A stretch of 62,018 nucleotides of DNA from Bdellovibrio sp. 28-41-41 (GTDB lineage: Bacteria > Bdellovibrionota > Bdellovibrionia > Bdellovibrionales > Bdellovibrionaceae): positions 1 to 62,018 of the forward strand of contig NCGL01000028.1 in the NCBI GenBank assembly GCA_002256935.1, given 5' to 3'. The first letter of the stretch is position 1. The number at the start of each line of letters is the position of its first letter. The notes under the pieces are model-generated. The model searched no databases. It was given only the letters and a program-made list of their open reading frames with translations, and was not told where the DNA came from. Positions 8,674-17,431 of the stretch are shown piece by piece. A program made the translations under genes and the position numbers.

Positions 8674-9515
8674 AGGGATCTATTTAAATCTTCTTTATGC
8701 AAAATCGTCAAGAAATCTATGCGATTTGTAGTGCGATCAAAGCCCGGAGGAGCCGCGATGGTCGCACCAATGTTCAAACTATCGCGAAATACGGTTGGCA
8801 AGAGTGCGGCGCTTTCAGTCAGTTCACCATCATTGAGCCCATTTTTGAAATAGTTGTTCCAGTGTTGGTAGTTGGGGATCTGATAGGTGTCTTGAACGTG
8901 GCAATTAAAAAATGAATTGTGTAAGCCGACTGAGTTAAAATACTGGTTCACAAGGGCAGCGCTTCGGCTGGCACCAGAATTAATGCTTTGGTTACTGATT
9001 ATGAGTTCAGTCTTAGCCGCTAAACTATATTGGGACAAAAACCGCACTGCCAGCGCCATCATTTCTTTGTGGTTGTGTTCCGGCAATAGAAACAGACGGC
9101 TGAGCTCTAAAATGGCGACCGATTGCTTTTTGATACTATCAATATTGAATATGAGTTCATTGAAGAACGTTTGAGCGTAAGGAGTCGATAGTAGGCGAAA
9201 CCCACCAACCACATGTCCTGTCTTAGTATCGCGAATCATGACGTGATCAGCATGAATATCAAAATCGTCCGCCAATGCAAAGTCTGACAAACCAACGCGT
9301 AGTTTGTGATTAGATTTTTCGATAATACGTCTGAGTTTTAAGGCGACGTAGAAATCAGTGGAACTTTGTATAGTTTCGATTTCATAACGTTCGCCTTTTA
9401 CGAATACTAAATGTTTCGCGCTCTGATTGAGCACTTTATGCAACCGCAGCTGATAGAGTGAAATCAGATTCTGAGACGCCCGCTTCCATGTTTCAAGTGC
9501 GATGGTGTTTAGCAT
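8613..9515 (-). CDS. OlsB-like ornithine N-acyltransferase / GNAT-fold acyltransferase
   Basis: 300 residues with a GNAT-fold region at about 60-190. The pattern HADHVMIRDTKTGHVVGGFRLL, FFNELIFN and ILELSRLFLLPEHNHKE matches the OlsB/hemolysin-like acyltransferase family, which joins a 3-hydroxyacyl chain from ACP to the alpha-amino group of ornithine. The C-terminal 90 residues are less typical. It lies directly before the PlsC-like gene, and the two overlap by 61 bp, the classic olsBA arrangement for ornithine lipid synthesis. Alternative: another acyl-homoserine-lactone-synthase-like or PEP-CTERM-associated acyltransferase. The fold is fairly certain, the substrate is not. Confidence 0.65.
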   Translation of the reverse strand: MLNTIALETWKRASQNLISLYQLRLHKVLNQSAKHLVFVKGERYEIETIQSSTDFYVALKLRRIIEKSNHKLRVGLSDFALADDFDIHADHVMIRDTKTGHVVGGFRLLSTPYAQTFFNELIFNIDSIKKQSVAILELSRLFLLPEHNHKEMMALAVRFLSQYSLAAKTELIISNQSINSGASRSAALVNQYFNSVGLHNSFFNCHVQDTYQIPNYQHWNNYFKNGLNDGELTESAALLPTVFRDSLNIGATIAAPPGFDRTTNRIDFLTILHKEDLNRSLWKQSSPHSELSIAFSYFSQ

Positions 9516-9597
9516 TTGTAATAATGTTATCGCAAATTATGTTAGCGTGGTGTTAGGAGATGATTGGATTTTTGTTATCAGAAAACCTAGACCTTAG

Positions 9598-10872
9598 TTA
9601 CAAACTCCAGCGAAAACCGACCATAAACGATTGTTGGCGTATCAAATTGAGTTCACTTTCATCCGGTCCGAATGAACCAGAGAATTCTGCAAATACATTG
9701 ATAGAATTATTGAAATCCCAATCGTAGGTTGTCGTCAGTGTTCCTGAAGAATCGGCATCAGACATTAGATAGCGAAAGGCAATGCTGTGATTGTCTTTTT
9801 TCCCAATATTGAAAAACCGCATTGATAAGTATCGGTAGCCTCGACCTAACAATTCAAGTCCGGGACTGGCAAAGCGCGCCAGGTTTTTCAGGGTGTCTGG
9901 ATTTTTTTGAATTAGAGTGGCTTTTGCGTCTTGGAACTGTTCAGGCGTCCAACCGCCAGTGTTATATATGTATTCAAACCGAAGATCTAAATGACTCCAT
10001 TCTTTGCGTATACCAGCGACGCCAAAACTGGCCCTGCCACCCTGAATCTTGGGGTTGAAAAACAGGCTTTCGGTTCCGTAAAGATTAGCATCGGGATAGT
10101 AAGCCGGCGAGTTCTCGGTGTGCTTAGAGTCCAAATAAACGGAAAATCCTTCTGTCGGCGAAAAGTTAAAGAATTCACCGAAAAACCCCATGCCCCGCTC
10201 TTCTTTACCGAATACAAAGCCAACTGAATCAACACCGGACTCTCCGGTCCACTCGGTTTTAACTAAGCTTTTAGCTTGAAAGGTGTCTTCGGCAATCCAT
10301 GGTTTTTCGCCGTTAGTGATTGGCTCATAGAGAAAAACTTGATTCCAGCTTTTGCTGTAATCCACATTCAGGCGGAGCAAAACTTTGCCCTTTTCTTTGA
10401 ATAAGGTACTTCGTTGTTGGGTGTTTAGATGAAACAGTGGATTTGAGGCATTCAAAAATTCCGCTGGGCCCCATTGGTATACCTGCAGGCCAATGGTGGT
10501 TCGAATTTCTTCCGTCCATATAGATTCAAGGTAGGCATCGCTGAGATCCATTTTCCCGGCACTGACAGGAACATTCGAGTTGGTGTCAGAGTAATGAATA
10601 CTTTCATAAGTGTACGTCCATCGTGGTCGTAAAATAAATTTTTGAATATCATAAGTCAGTTTAAATTCCGGCCTGATATCAACGTTTCCCAAATAGTCAG
10701 GGCGATTGAATATACGATTGCTAGGGTCTAGTCGCATGGTTTCAAGTGTGTAGTGTCGTCCAGAGAAATAGTTTTCAGAACGAAAATTGAATTTCCCCCA
10801 AGCGCTTGGCAAAAAGCCTGTGATCAGCAGAGCTAAAAATAGTACGTGCGTTTTTAAGAATGCTGAAGACAT
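9598..10872 (-). CDS. Outer-membrane beta-barrel protein of the ABC/LolA-like operon
   Basis: 424 residues: signal peptide (1-26, ending SAWG) and then many amphipathic strands with aromatic girdles and a C-terminal strand ending FMVGFRWSL, a proper terminal barrel signature. It resembles porin-like, DUF1302-type proteins that accompany transport systems. It is the last gene of a five-gene minus-strand operon and overlaps the upstream permease by 19 bp. In that setting it may be the outer-membrane end of a trans-envelope lipid or lipoprotein route. Substrate unknown. Confidence 0.75.
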   Translation of the reverse strand: MSSAFLKTHVLFLALLITGFLPSAWGKFNFRSENYFSGRHYTLETMRLDPSNRIFNRPDYLGNVDIRPEFKLTYDIQKFILRPRWTYTYESIHYSDTNSNVPVSAGKMDLSDAYLESIWTEEIRTTIGLQVYQWGPAEFLNASNPLFHLNTQQRSTLFKEKGKVLLRLNVDYSKSWNQVFLYEPITNGEKPWIAEDTFQAKSLVKTEWTGESGVDSVGFVFGKEERGMGFFGEFFNFSPTEGFSVYLDSKHTENSPAYYPDANLYGTESLFFNPKIQGGRASFGVAGIRKEWSHLDLRFEYIYNTGGWTPEQFQDAKATLIQKNPDTLKNLARFASPGLELLGRGYRYLSMRFFNIGKKDNHSIAFRYLMSDADSSGTLTTTYDWDFNNSINVFAEFSGSFGPDESELNLIRQQSFMVGFRWSL

Positions 10873-12176
10873 TCCACCACACTTTTCTTTAGGGTTGAGC
10901 GCGTACTAAAGTAACAGGCAACCATGGCTAGAACGACCAGACCCACGGCGCCGACGGCGAGCGATGCCCAATTCGGAACAATATAAAAAACTACAGGTTC
11001 TGATAACAATCCGGCTTTATAGTAGATGTGGCTTGTATTTAAAATCAGTGAAAATAAACTGCCTCCGAAAAATCCAAACGCGATTCCTATTATACTAAGG
11101 ATAATACTTTCATACATGAAAATACCCAGCACTTTACGGCGGTAGAATCCTAGACTCAGAAGCAGGCCGATTTCTCGGGTTCTTTCTTTCACATTTTTAG
11201 AGAATGTCGTTGCGATCGACAAACCGGATATTGCGACTAGTACAATAATCACGAAGTTGCGAAAAATACCCAGCAAGGTCATCGTTTTATTGTACAAATC
11301 CCCAACGGGATGATCCTGCCAGCGCTGGATTTTAATTGTATGATCTTTCTGTGTGACCGCCGTTTCAAATTCACGAAGAAACTGACTGCGAGAAACATCA
11401 TTTTCAAGCAGAACTGTGTAGTACCCGACGCGATCGGTATGCATGAGTGTTTGTGCATCTTTAAAGTCGGCCATGACGAAACGAGCATCGACATCGCGGT
11501 AACCGGCATCGGTAATTCCGGAAACTTTGAAATCCATGGAATTTATTTGGCCAGTCGCCGTCGTTACCGAAAGCAAAACATCATCGATGTCACAACTAAA
11601 TTCGCGATAGCCCTTTTTAAATCCGCCGGAAGGGGTAAGAATATTTTGTTTTTCTTTAGGCCGGCAGCCCAAGGTTCTGCCCAAAGCTTGCCCCAAAAGA
11701 ACTTTGCTGCCAGGTCCACCCATATGCAGGGGGGTACCGTAGAGCGCATTCCAAGACCAAAGCTCGCGTCGCAGTTTCAATCCTTCTTCTTGTTGAAAGG
11801 CGCGGGAAATAAAAATAGTAGAAACGCGTCCGTTGCTGACTGTGCCCACAAATTCCAAATTTTTTACCGAGGCGACAACGTCGTGTGATTTGGATTTCAT
11901 AAATGAATCGACAAGTTCCTGCTGTTTTGGAGTGAGTGAATAATTGTATGGATTAGCTTTTCCTTCTTTGGCGCGAAGTAGTGGATTCTGAATAATAAAG
12001 TCACCGTACATTTGGCGGTAGCGATAGGAATTCAAATACAGTCGTGAAACGCTTTCGATATAGCCATCAAAAATGAGAATCGTCATATACGCAGCAGAAA
12101 TAGATAAGAGAGCCGCCAGAGAGGGCTTTAAATTGACTCGCACATTTCTAAAAGCAATTCGAATTAAATATTTCAC
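10854..12176 (-). CDS. ABC transporter permease, FtsX/LolC-E-like (second permease of operon)
   Basis: 440 residues with the MacB/LolCDE plan: one N-terminal TM helix (about 16-36), a large periplasmic domain (about 40-300) and three C-terminal helices (about 305-330, 355-380 and 400-425). The FtsX core is visible as KERTREIGLLLSLGFYRRKV (about 332-351), the coupling region after the second helix. Such permeases do not move substrate through a pore but extract or drive periplasmic cargo. The gene overlaps the LolA-like gene by 4 bp and the barrel gene by 19 bp. Confidence 0.88.
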   Translation of the reverse strand: MKYLIRIAFRNVRVNLKPSLAALLSISAAYMTILIFDGYIESVSRLYLNSYRYRQMYGDFIIQNPLLRAKEGKANPYNYSLTPKQQELVDSFMKSKSHDVVASVKNLEFVGTVSNGRVSTIFISRAFQQEEGLKLRRELWSWNALYGTPLHMGGPGSKVLLGQALGRTLGCRPKEKQNILTPSGGFKKGYREFSCDIDDVLLSVTTATGQINSMDFKVSGITDAGYRDVDARFVMADFKDAQTLMHTDRVGYYTVLLENDVSRSQFLREFETAVTQKDHTIKIQRWQDHPVGDLYNKTMTLLGIFRNFVIIVLVAISGLSIATTFSKNVKERTREIGLLLSLGFYRRKVLGIFMYESIILSIIGIAFGFFGGSLFSLILNTSHIYYKAGLLSEPVVFYIVPNWASLAVGAVGLVVLAMVACYFSTRSTLKKSVVECLQHS

Positions 12177-12895
12177 CGGCTCAAATTATTTACGTTAAAG
12201 ATGGAATCTGAAAGCTTTTCTGCTTTAGGGTTTTTATATTTAATTATACTAATGTTCTTTGGAAATTTTGCATCAGTGATTTTAAGCTCGCTCACAAAAG
12301 GAATAGTTTTGCCGCCAGCTTTGATTGAGTTTTTGTATGTCAGTTCACCAATCTTAAATGCTTGGCCTTGTAAATTTAAAAATTCAGCTTTGATGGCTAG
12401 TTTTGATTTCGCTGATATCCAGTAGCGAATTTTATCATACGTTAAATTATCTGTTTTTGCCTTTAACATAAGAACGAAAAATTTTTCTTTATTGATGTCT
12501 TCTGTTTTTTCAATCGTTGGATCATAGTCGCGGGCATAGTTAGTGCTGGCAATATCGCCATTAGCAGCTTGGCCTGTCAATTTTTGTCGGGCCGAGATCG
12601 CAACGGGTTTTTTTAAAGTTGGTTTGTAAAACCACATGTTGCGATCATTAAAAATGTAAACTTCGCCTTTGTTGCGTGCGGGGGCTGAGGCTTCCACCAA
12701 AGCATCGGGTCCTTTGACTTTGACGTCAAATTCGCGCGAGCTAGCTTCACCATCTTCTTCGGTATCGATGGTTAGAGCCCATGATAAGCCATCGCCGATA
12801 GCACCGCGGGCTTTGTCTGATTCTTTCAATAATTCAAGGGCATTTTCTGCGTGGACAGTTGCAGTCATAGTTAAGAGTAGCAAAAGGTATTTCAC
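12173..12895 (-). CDS. Outer-membrane lipoprotein-sorting (LolA-like) periplasmic protein
   Basis: 240 residues: signal peptide (1-16, ending VHA) and then a LolA/LolB-type half-barrel pattern with alternating strands, including NMWFYKPTLKKPVAIS and KIRYWISAKSKLAIKAEF. This matches the outer membrane lipoprotein-sorting protein group that travels with FtsX-type transporters, rather than canonical LolA. Expected role: soluble carrier that receives a lipid or acylated cargo from the permeases and hands it to the outer membrane. It lies between the two permease genes, overlapping one by 4 bp and 1 bp away from the other, so one translation-coupled operon is clear. Confidence 0.8.
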   Translation of the reverse strand: MKYLLLLLTMTATVHAENALELLKESDKARGAIGDGLSWALTIDTEEDGEASSREFDVKVKGPDALVEASAPARNKGEVYIFNDRNMWFYKPTLKKPVAISARQKLTGQAANGDIASTNYARDYDPTIEKTEDINKEKFFVLMLKAKTDNLTYDKIRYWISAKSKLAIKAEFLNLQGQAFKIGELTYKNSIKAGGKTIPFVSELKITDAKFPKNISIIKYKNPKAEKLSDSIFNVNNLSR

Positions 12896-12896
12896 G

Positions 12897-14198
12897 TTAG
12901 CCTCCTGAAGCAGTAAGCAAGTTTACGATATTAGTCTTAGTAGTGCGTCTTACAGCTATAATTGTCGAGATAAAATTAATTAAAATAACTATCAACCCAA
13001 GTGCCAGAGTCATTTGAAAATGGGTGACTAATACAAATCGAATATCACCTTGGGTCCCTGGTGGCTGAAATTTAATATTGGCCGCATTGACCGCGCTAGC
13101 AATCCATTCTGCTGCTATGTAGCCCGCCGTCAAAGCGATAAGGCTTAGGATTAGATTCTCTTTCCAAAATAACGAATAAATAGCTTTCGGAGGGAATCCC
13201 GTTGCCCGCAGAGTTCCGATTTCTTTGTGGCGTTCAAAAATACCAAGAGTCGTTGTATTGACGACTGACAGGATAACCGCGCCGCAAATAAGAATTACAA
13301 AGAAGCAGGCAATCACAAACAAGAAACCGATCGAACCGACATAATAGGAGCCCCATTCTTCGTGATTGAATGGAAACACTTCTATATTTAGATTTTGCTC
13401 CTTAAGTCGTTTTTCCAGTTCGGATTGAACGCGCGCTAGCGCCGAAGAGTTTTTTAAAAATATTGCCCAATATTGAATCCCATCCGTCGCGTACAAAGAT
13501 TGCAATTGAGATAAACTTAAATAGAGACTGGTGTCTTCGGCCAGTGCCATGCCTGTTGTGTGGCGTAAGCCAAGTTCAGTATCCACGGCGTTTAGATCGC
13601 CATAAAAGCTTTTGCCAATAAGCTGGATGGTGCGTTCGTCTTCGTTGTACTTATCAAACGGTGGTTCTTTACCAATCAGAATTCCCATGGATTCGGTGAT
13701 GGAAACTAATTTAGGATTTTCGATAAATTTACCAGAGTTCTTAATGGTCTCTTCAAAAACCCAATCGGGAGTCCATGTGTGAACTTCGGCGTGATTTAAA
13801 ATACGCTTATAAACTTCGGGTTCAACGGCGGTGCCGATAAAGGGTGTGCTTTTAGTTTGGTTGTTAATCAAACCAGTGCCAGTAAGGTAGCGACCAGTAA
13901 ATTCAATATCGGAATCTAGATCTTTAATTATTTGCGCGATCTTATTCTGCTCCTCGAGCGTGATTAGATAGCGTGAGGGACGATAGGTGAATTCAAACAA
14001 ACTATCTTTTTTAAACAAGGCCAGGTGGCCCTTATGGTTTAAGTAAACTGTGCTGGCTTGTAGAGCACGCTGGGCGCGGTAAAGATAGGCAGAGATTAAT
14101 AGTAGCCCAATAAATCCGGCACCGATCGCCAGGCCCGTAGCCAGACTGCGGCGTTTGTTGCGACCTAGATTTCTGTAGGCTAGCACCCAGCTCCACAT
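12897..14198 (-). CDS. ABC transporter permease, FtsX/LolC-E-like (first permease of operon)
   Basis: 433 residues with one N-terminal helix (about 20-42), a periplasmic domain (about 45-290) and three C-terminal helices (about 292-320, 345-370 and 390-418). The FtsX core reads ERHKEIGTLRATGFPPKAIY (about 324-343). It differs from the other permease of the operon in the periplasmic domain, so the transporter is probably a heterodimer like LolC/LolE. It directly follows the ATPase gene with no gap and precedes the LolA-like gene. Confidence 0.88.
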   Translation of the reverse strand: MWSWVLAYRNLGRNKRRSLATGLAIGAGFIGLLLISAYLYRAQRALQASTVYLNHKGHLALFKKDSLFEFTYRPSRYLITLEEQNKIAQIIKDLDSDIEFTGRYLTGTGLINNQTKSTPFIGTAVEPEVYKRILNHAEVHTWTPDWVFEETIKNSGKFIENPKLVSITESMGILIGKEPPFDKYNEDERTIQLIGKSFYGDLNAVDTELGLRHTTGMALAEDTSLYLSLSQLQSLYATDGIQYWAIFLKNSSALARVQSELEKRLKEQNLNIEVFPFNHEEWGSYYVGSIGFLFVIACFFVILICGAVILSVVNTTTLGIFERHKEIGTLRATGFPPKAIYSLFWKENLILSLIALTAGYIAAEWIASAVNAANIKFQPPGTQGDIRFVLVTHFQMTLALGLIVILINFISTIIAVRRTTKTNIVNLLTASGG

Positions 14199-14867
14199 CT
14201 AGATTAACTTTCCATCGGAAATGCGAATAATTTTTTGAACTCGGCTGATCAGTTTTTCATCGTGTGAGCAAAATAGAAAAGTAGCATTTCGTTTTTTATT
14301 CATTTCAAGCAGTAAATCGATAATCATGTTTGCGGTTTTAGAATCTAGGTTAGCTGTCGGTTCATCAGCAAGGATCAAACTAGGTTCCGTCACAAGTGCA
14401 CGAGCAATCGCCACGCGCTGGCGTTGACCACCGGATAGTTTATTTGGCCAGTGCTTAACAAAGTCGCCCAAGCCTACATCTTCTAGCGCATGCAGAACGC
14501 GTTCTTTGCGTTGTGCCGGGGTAATATCTGACCGAAGTACAAGTGGTAGTTCTACGTTTTCAAAAACATCTAAGACTGGAATCAGGTTGAATGCTTGAAA
14601 AATATAACCAATGCGAAGATTGCGAATTTCGCTTAAGTCATCTTCACTCAGAGAGCTTGTGTTTTGTCCTGCAATGATGATCTCGCCCTGATCAGGCCGA
14701 TCCAAACAGCCAATCATATTCAATAGTGTTGATTTTCCTGATCCTGAGGCGCCAATGAGCGCGGTGAACTCTCCAGCTTCTAGCGATAGGTTTAAATCGC
14801 GCAAAGCTTCGATTTTGGTTTCGCCTAGTTCATACGTTTTGTAGAGATTTTTAACTTCGACTATCAT
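14199..14867 (-). CDS. ABC transporter ATP-binding protein, LolD/MacB type
   Basis: 222 residues, the normal size for a stand-alone ATPase of the LolD/MacB/FtsE group. Walker A GASGSGKST (39-47), Q-loop Q91, signature LSGGQ (144-148), Walker B LILADE (164-169) and switch His 202 are all intact. First gene of the five-gene minus-strand operon, so it should energise the two FtsX-type permeases that follow. It is not an import ATPase: no binding-protein gene is nearby. Confidence 0.93.
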   Translation of the reverse strand: MIVEVKNLYKTYELGETKIEALRDLNLSLEAGEFTALIGASGSGKSTLLNMIGCLDRPDQGEIIIAGQNTSSLSEDDLSEIRNLRIGYIFQAFNLIPVLDVFENVELPLVLRSDITPAQRKERVLHALEDVGLGDFVKHWPNKLSGGQRQRVAIARALVTEPSLILADEPTANLDSKTANMIIDLLLEMNKKRNATFLFCSHDEKLISRVQKIIRISDGKLI

Positions 14868-14949
14868 TCCTAATTAGACTAGTTCGGTATCGAAATCCTG
14901 GGTACCTTTTTTCGATGCATGATGAAAGAATTTCCCCTATGGCTGTCGA

Positions 14950-15978
14950 CTAAGGTCCGACGGAATATTGAAGGCTTGAAGCCTTGGTAATTCGCTCTAA
15001 AAAGGCATCCCAAACTTCGCCCACCATATAGTGTTGCTTTTCAAAAACTAGGATTTGCGAGTTGGCTTCAGAGGACTTCTTTAATTTGCCATAAAGTTCC
15101 CGGCAGGCAATCAGTGGATCGCTGCTGAATTCAATTTTTTCCGAGCGTGTGATGTTCCCATGCGGTTTAACGATGGTAACGTCTTCGACAATATCGGGGA
15201 TTTTTAGAAAATCGTTTCGGATAGTCGTTAAGTAATCATTGATTTGTACAGGTTGATTAAAAAACACGATTGGTGTTTTCGGCATATAGTGATGCTTCAT
15301 ATGACCAGGCGATTGTTTTATATCTAAATTTTGCACCCATTGAAATTTTACCGTCGAGCCCTTCAATGCTACATTGATAGCCGATTGAGTGATCACACCC
15401 TTGCGTAAGATAGAGAGCGAAACAATGCCATTTTCAGACGGCTGTACTTTTAAAACTGTAGATTCGATACCGATATCGCAGGGACCACCATCTAAAATTT
15501 TTAAATTAGGGAAATCACGCTCTACATGCTGAGCTGTCGTCGGACTTGTTTGCCCAAACAAATTTGCACTCGGTGCTGCTAGAGGAACGCGCACAGCTTT
15601 TAAGAGTTCCAATGCTAATGGGTGATTGGGCATGCGCACGCCAACAGAATCTAAACCAGAGGTTACGAGTTCACTGACTGTGGATAATTTCGGTAATACC
15701 AAAGTTAATGGTCCTGGCCAAAACTTCGTCACTAAATCGTTAATTATCGGAGATTCGAAATGAGATAGTTCACGCAGTTGCCGGCGATCATGAATATGAA
15801 CAATCAAAGGATCAAAGAAGGGGCGTTTTTTATAAATAAAAACTTTTTTTAACGACTCTAAATCATCTATTTTGGACGCTAAACCGTAAACAGTTTCCGT
15901 CGGCATAACCACAGGCTCTGATTCATTCAGTGATTGGATCAGTTGGGGAACGCCCAGTTTTGAGTCGGTAAATATCAT
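14950..15978 (-). CDS. Threonylcarbamoyl-AMP synthase, Sua5 type
   Basis: Makes threonylcarbamoyl-AMP from Thr, bicarbonate and ATP for the t6A37 modification of ANN-decoding tRNAs. The N-terminal YrdC domain shows MPTETVYGL, KKRPFFDPLIVHIHD (the K/R ATP-binding motif), PGPLTLVLP and APSANLFGQTSPT. It is followed by the linker SPGMKHHYMPKTPI and a C-terminal Sua5 domain, so this is the two-domain Sua5 form rather than single-domain TsaC. The frame is open to 16017, but the ATG at 15978 (MIFTDSKLGV) fits the family start better; a TTGACC box lies about 30 bp upstream. Confidence 0.92.
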   Translation of the reverse strand: MIFTDSKLGVPQLIQSLNESEPVVMPTETVYGLASKIDDLESLKKVFIYKKRPFFDPLIVHIHDRRQLRELSHFESPIINDLVTKFWPGPLTLVLPKLSTVSELVTSGLDSVGVRMPNHPLALELLKAVRVPLAAPSANLFGQTSPTTAQHVERDFPNLKILDGGPCDIGIESTVLKVQPSENGIVSLSILRKGVITQSAINVALKGSTVKFQWVQNLDIKQSPGHMKHHYMPKTPIVFFNQPVQINDYLTTIRNDFLKIPDIVEDVTIVKPHGNITRSEKIEFSSDPLIACRELYGKLKKSSEANSQILVFEKQHYMVGEVWDAFLERITKASSLQYSVGP

Positions 15979-16071
15979 TAAAATCGTGTACTTGAGAGTC
16001 TCATTCAAGGTCAACAATAATAGATGATTTGTAAATCAAGAGGGGATCTTTTACCATATTGTAAGGTGACA

Positions 16072-16623
16072 ATGAAACTATTGTATGTGGGACTCGCTCT
16101 TTTAATTTTCAATACAGCAATGGCGGATGAGAATAGATTTTTTAAATCGTTCCATTTCACCTCGGGTCGGTTCAAAATTGACTCTAAAAAATACAAATAC
16201 ATCGACTCAAATAGTGTGACTGTTTTCAAAGGTCCGCGCGGCCAGACGTTCGAACTGGAAGCCATCAAATCCAAAGAACTTACCTTCTATACATTAACGG
16301 TGAAGAGATACGACCAACTCGCTTTGATCATTAATGACTTTGCCGTGATGTCTAAAACCTCTAAATTAAGAATTTTAAAAGAGGGTTGGGTCGAAGATAT
16401 TGATGGAGATGGATTCTTAGATATCGTTCAGCGCGAAAAGACCTTTATCAAAGGTAAACGCAGACCATCAGCACAATATAGCAATGATAAGATGCGGATT
16501 AAGATTTGGAATTCCAAAACTAACTCATATGTCGAGAAAGAAAAAACAGATCCTCTGTTTGTGAAGTCCCTGAAGAAATATAACTTCAAACTATACACCC
16601 TTCACGAAAACAAAGTTCTATAA
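16072..16623 (+). CDS. Small secreted protein with an acidic calcium-binding-like repeat
   Basis: 183 residues counted from the ATG at 16072. That start is preferred to the one at 16024 because it gives a clean signal peptide (MKLLYVGLALLIFNTAMA) and has taaggtg 6 nt upstream. Near residue 107 is DIDGDGFLDIVQREK, a DxDxDG loop as in EF-hand/FG-GAP repeats, so the mature protein may bind one Ca2+. The rest is Lys-rich. No family recognised. Divergent from the sua5 gene, followed by about 160 bp to the TetR operator. Confidence 0.65.
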   Translation: MKLLYVGLALLIFNTAMADENRFFKSFHFTSGRFKIDSKKYKYIDSNSVTVFKGPRGQTFELEAIKSKELTFYTLTVKRYDQLALIINDFAVMSKTSKLRILKEGWVEDIDGDGFLDIVQREKTFIKGKRRPSAQYSNDKMRIKIWNSKTNSYVEKEKTDPLFVKSLKKYNFKLYTLHENKVL

Positions 16624-16730
16624 AGCAACCACCACTCTAGAATAATAACGTCACAACCAGACACTAAAACTCAATCCCAGCTTGAGACACAAGCCGATGG
16701 TCTAGTGTCATTTAGCCGCACTAGGCCTTA

Positions 16731-16779
16731 GGTCAAACGTCCGTTTAGATTTTAGCTTGAGTTAAACGAACGTTTGACC
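16731..16779. promoter_or_regulatory. Double TetR-type operator before the efflux operon
   Basis: Inverted repeat of two 17-base arms, 16731-16747 (ggtcaaacgtccgttta) and 16763-16779, with one mismatch and a 15-base spacer. Each arm is itself a palindrome of the type AAACGNNCGTTT, the usual shape of a TetR-family dimer site, so two dimers could bind. It ends 13 bp before the ATG of the tetR gene, so autorepression of the whole TetR-TolC-RND operon is the natural inference. Confidence 0.8.
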
Positions 16780-16792
16780 TACTGTGATCAGC

Positions 16793-17431
16793 ATGACTGA
16801 AGAACAAAAAGTTGAACAGACCGCCAGACTCGATATTTTAAATACCGCCCGCAGCTTGTTTGCGAAAAAAGGATTTGAAGCTATTTCCGTCAGAGAAATC
16901 GCAAAAGAATCCGGTCAGAACATTTCGATGATCAGTTACTATTTTGGAAGCAAAGAAGGCCTCTATAAAGAAATCATAGGTGGGCACATGCAAATGGTCG
17001 GTGGGGAGATTCGCAAGCTCTTCCAAACCAATTCTGGAAAAGAATTAACAGCGAAAATGTTCCGTTCCGATCTTAAATCACTGGTCACGATCATCGTGGG
17101 TATGAAATATGGAAATCCAGAAATGATCAGTATTATGCAAAGGGAAAAAGTCAACGGACTGCCGTTTGCAAGGGAGTTGCATGAAAAAACGGTTGGCCCC
17201 ATAGCTGAACAAGTTATCGCTATATTTAAAGAAGCTCAGAAAAAGAAAATCATTCGAAGTGGGTTTGATGTAGGCGCCTTTTTAGGAATTCTATTTGAAT
17301 CCATCATAGGTTACATGACGTCGCAAGACTGTGGGTTGAGCGTCCTTAAGGGCTCGTACGAACTGCCAAAAGATAAAGAAAAATTTATAGAATTTTTAAC
17401 AGATCTTTTTTTACAAGGAATAAGAAAATGA
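16793..17431 (+). CDS. TetR/AcrR-family transcriptional repressor
   Basis: 212 residues from the ATG at 16793 (a GTG at 16784 is also in frame). The N-terminal helix-turn-helix domain is clear: ILNTARSLFAKKGFEAISVREIAKE, then GQNISMISYYFGSKEGLYKEII (about 14-60). The C-terminal ligand domain resembles CerR/AcrR-like C-terminal families but the inducer cannot be read. A double palindromic operator lies directly upstream, and the stop overlaps the tolC start (ATGA), so it almost certainly controls its own operon. It has no convincing Shine-Dalgarno sequence. Confidence 0.93.
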   Translation: MTEEQKVEQTARLDILNTARSLFAKKGFEAISVREIAKESGQNISMISYYFGSKEGLYKEIIGGHMQMVGGEIRKLFQTNSGKELTAKMFRSDLKSLVTIIVGMKYGNPEMISIMQREKVNGLPFARELHEKTVGPIAEQVIAIFKEAQKKKIIRSGFDVGAFLGILFESIIGYMTSQDCGLSVLKGSYELPKDKEKFIEFLTDLFLQGIRK

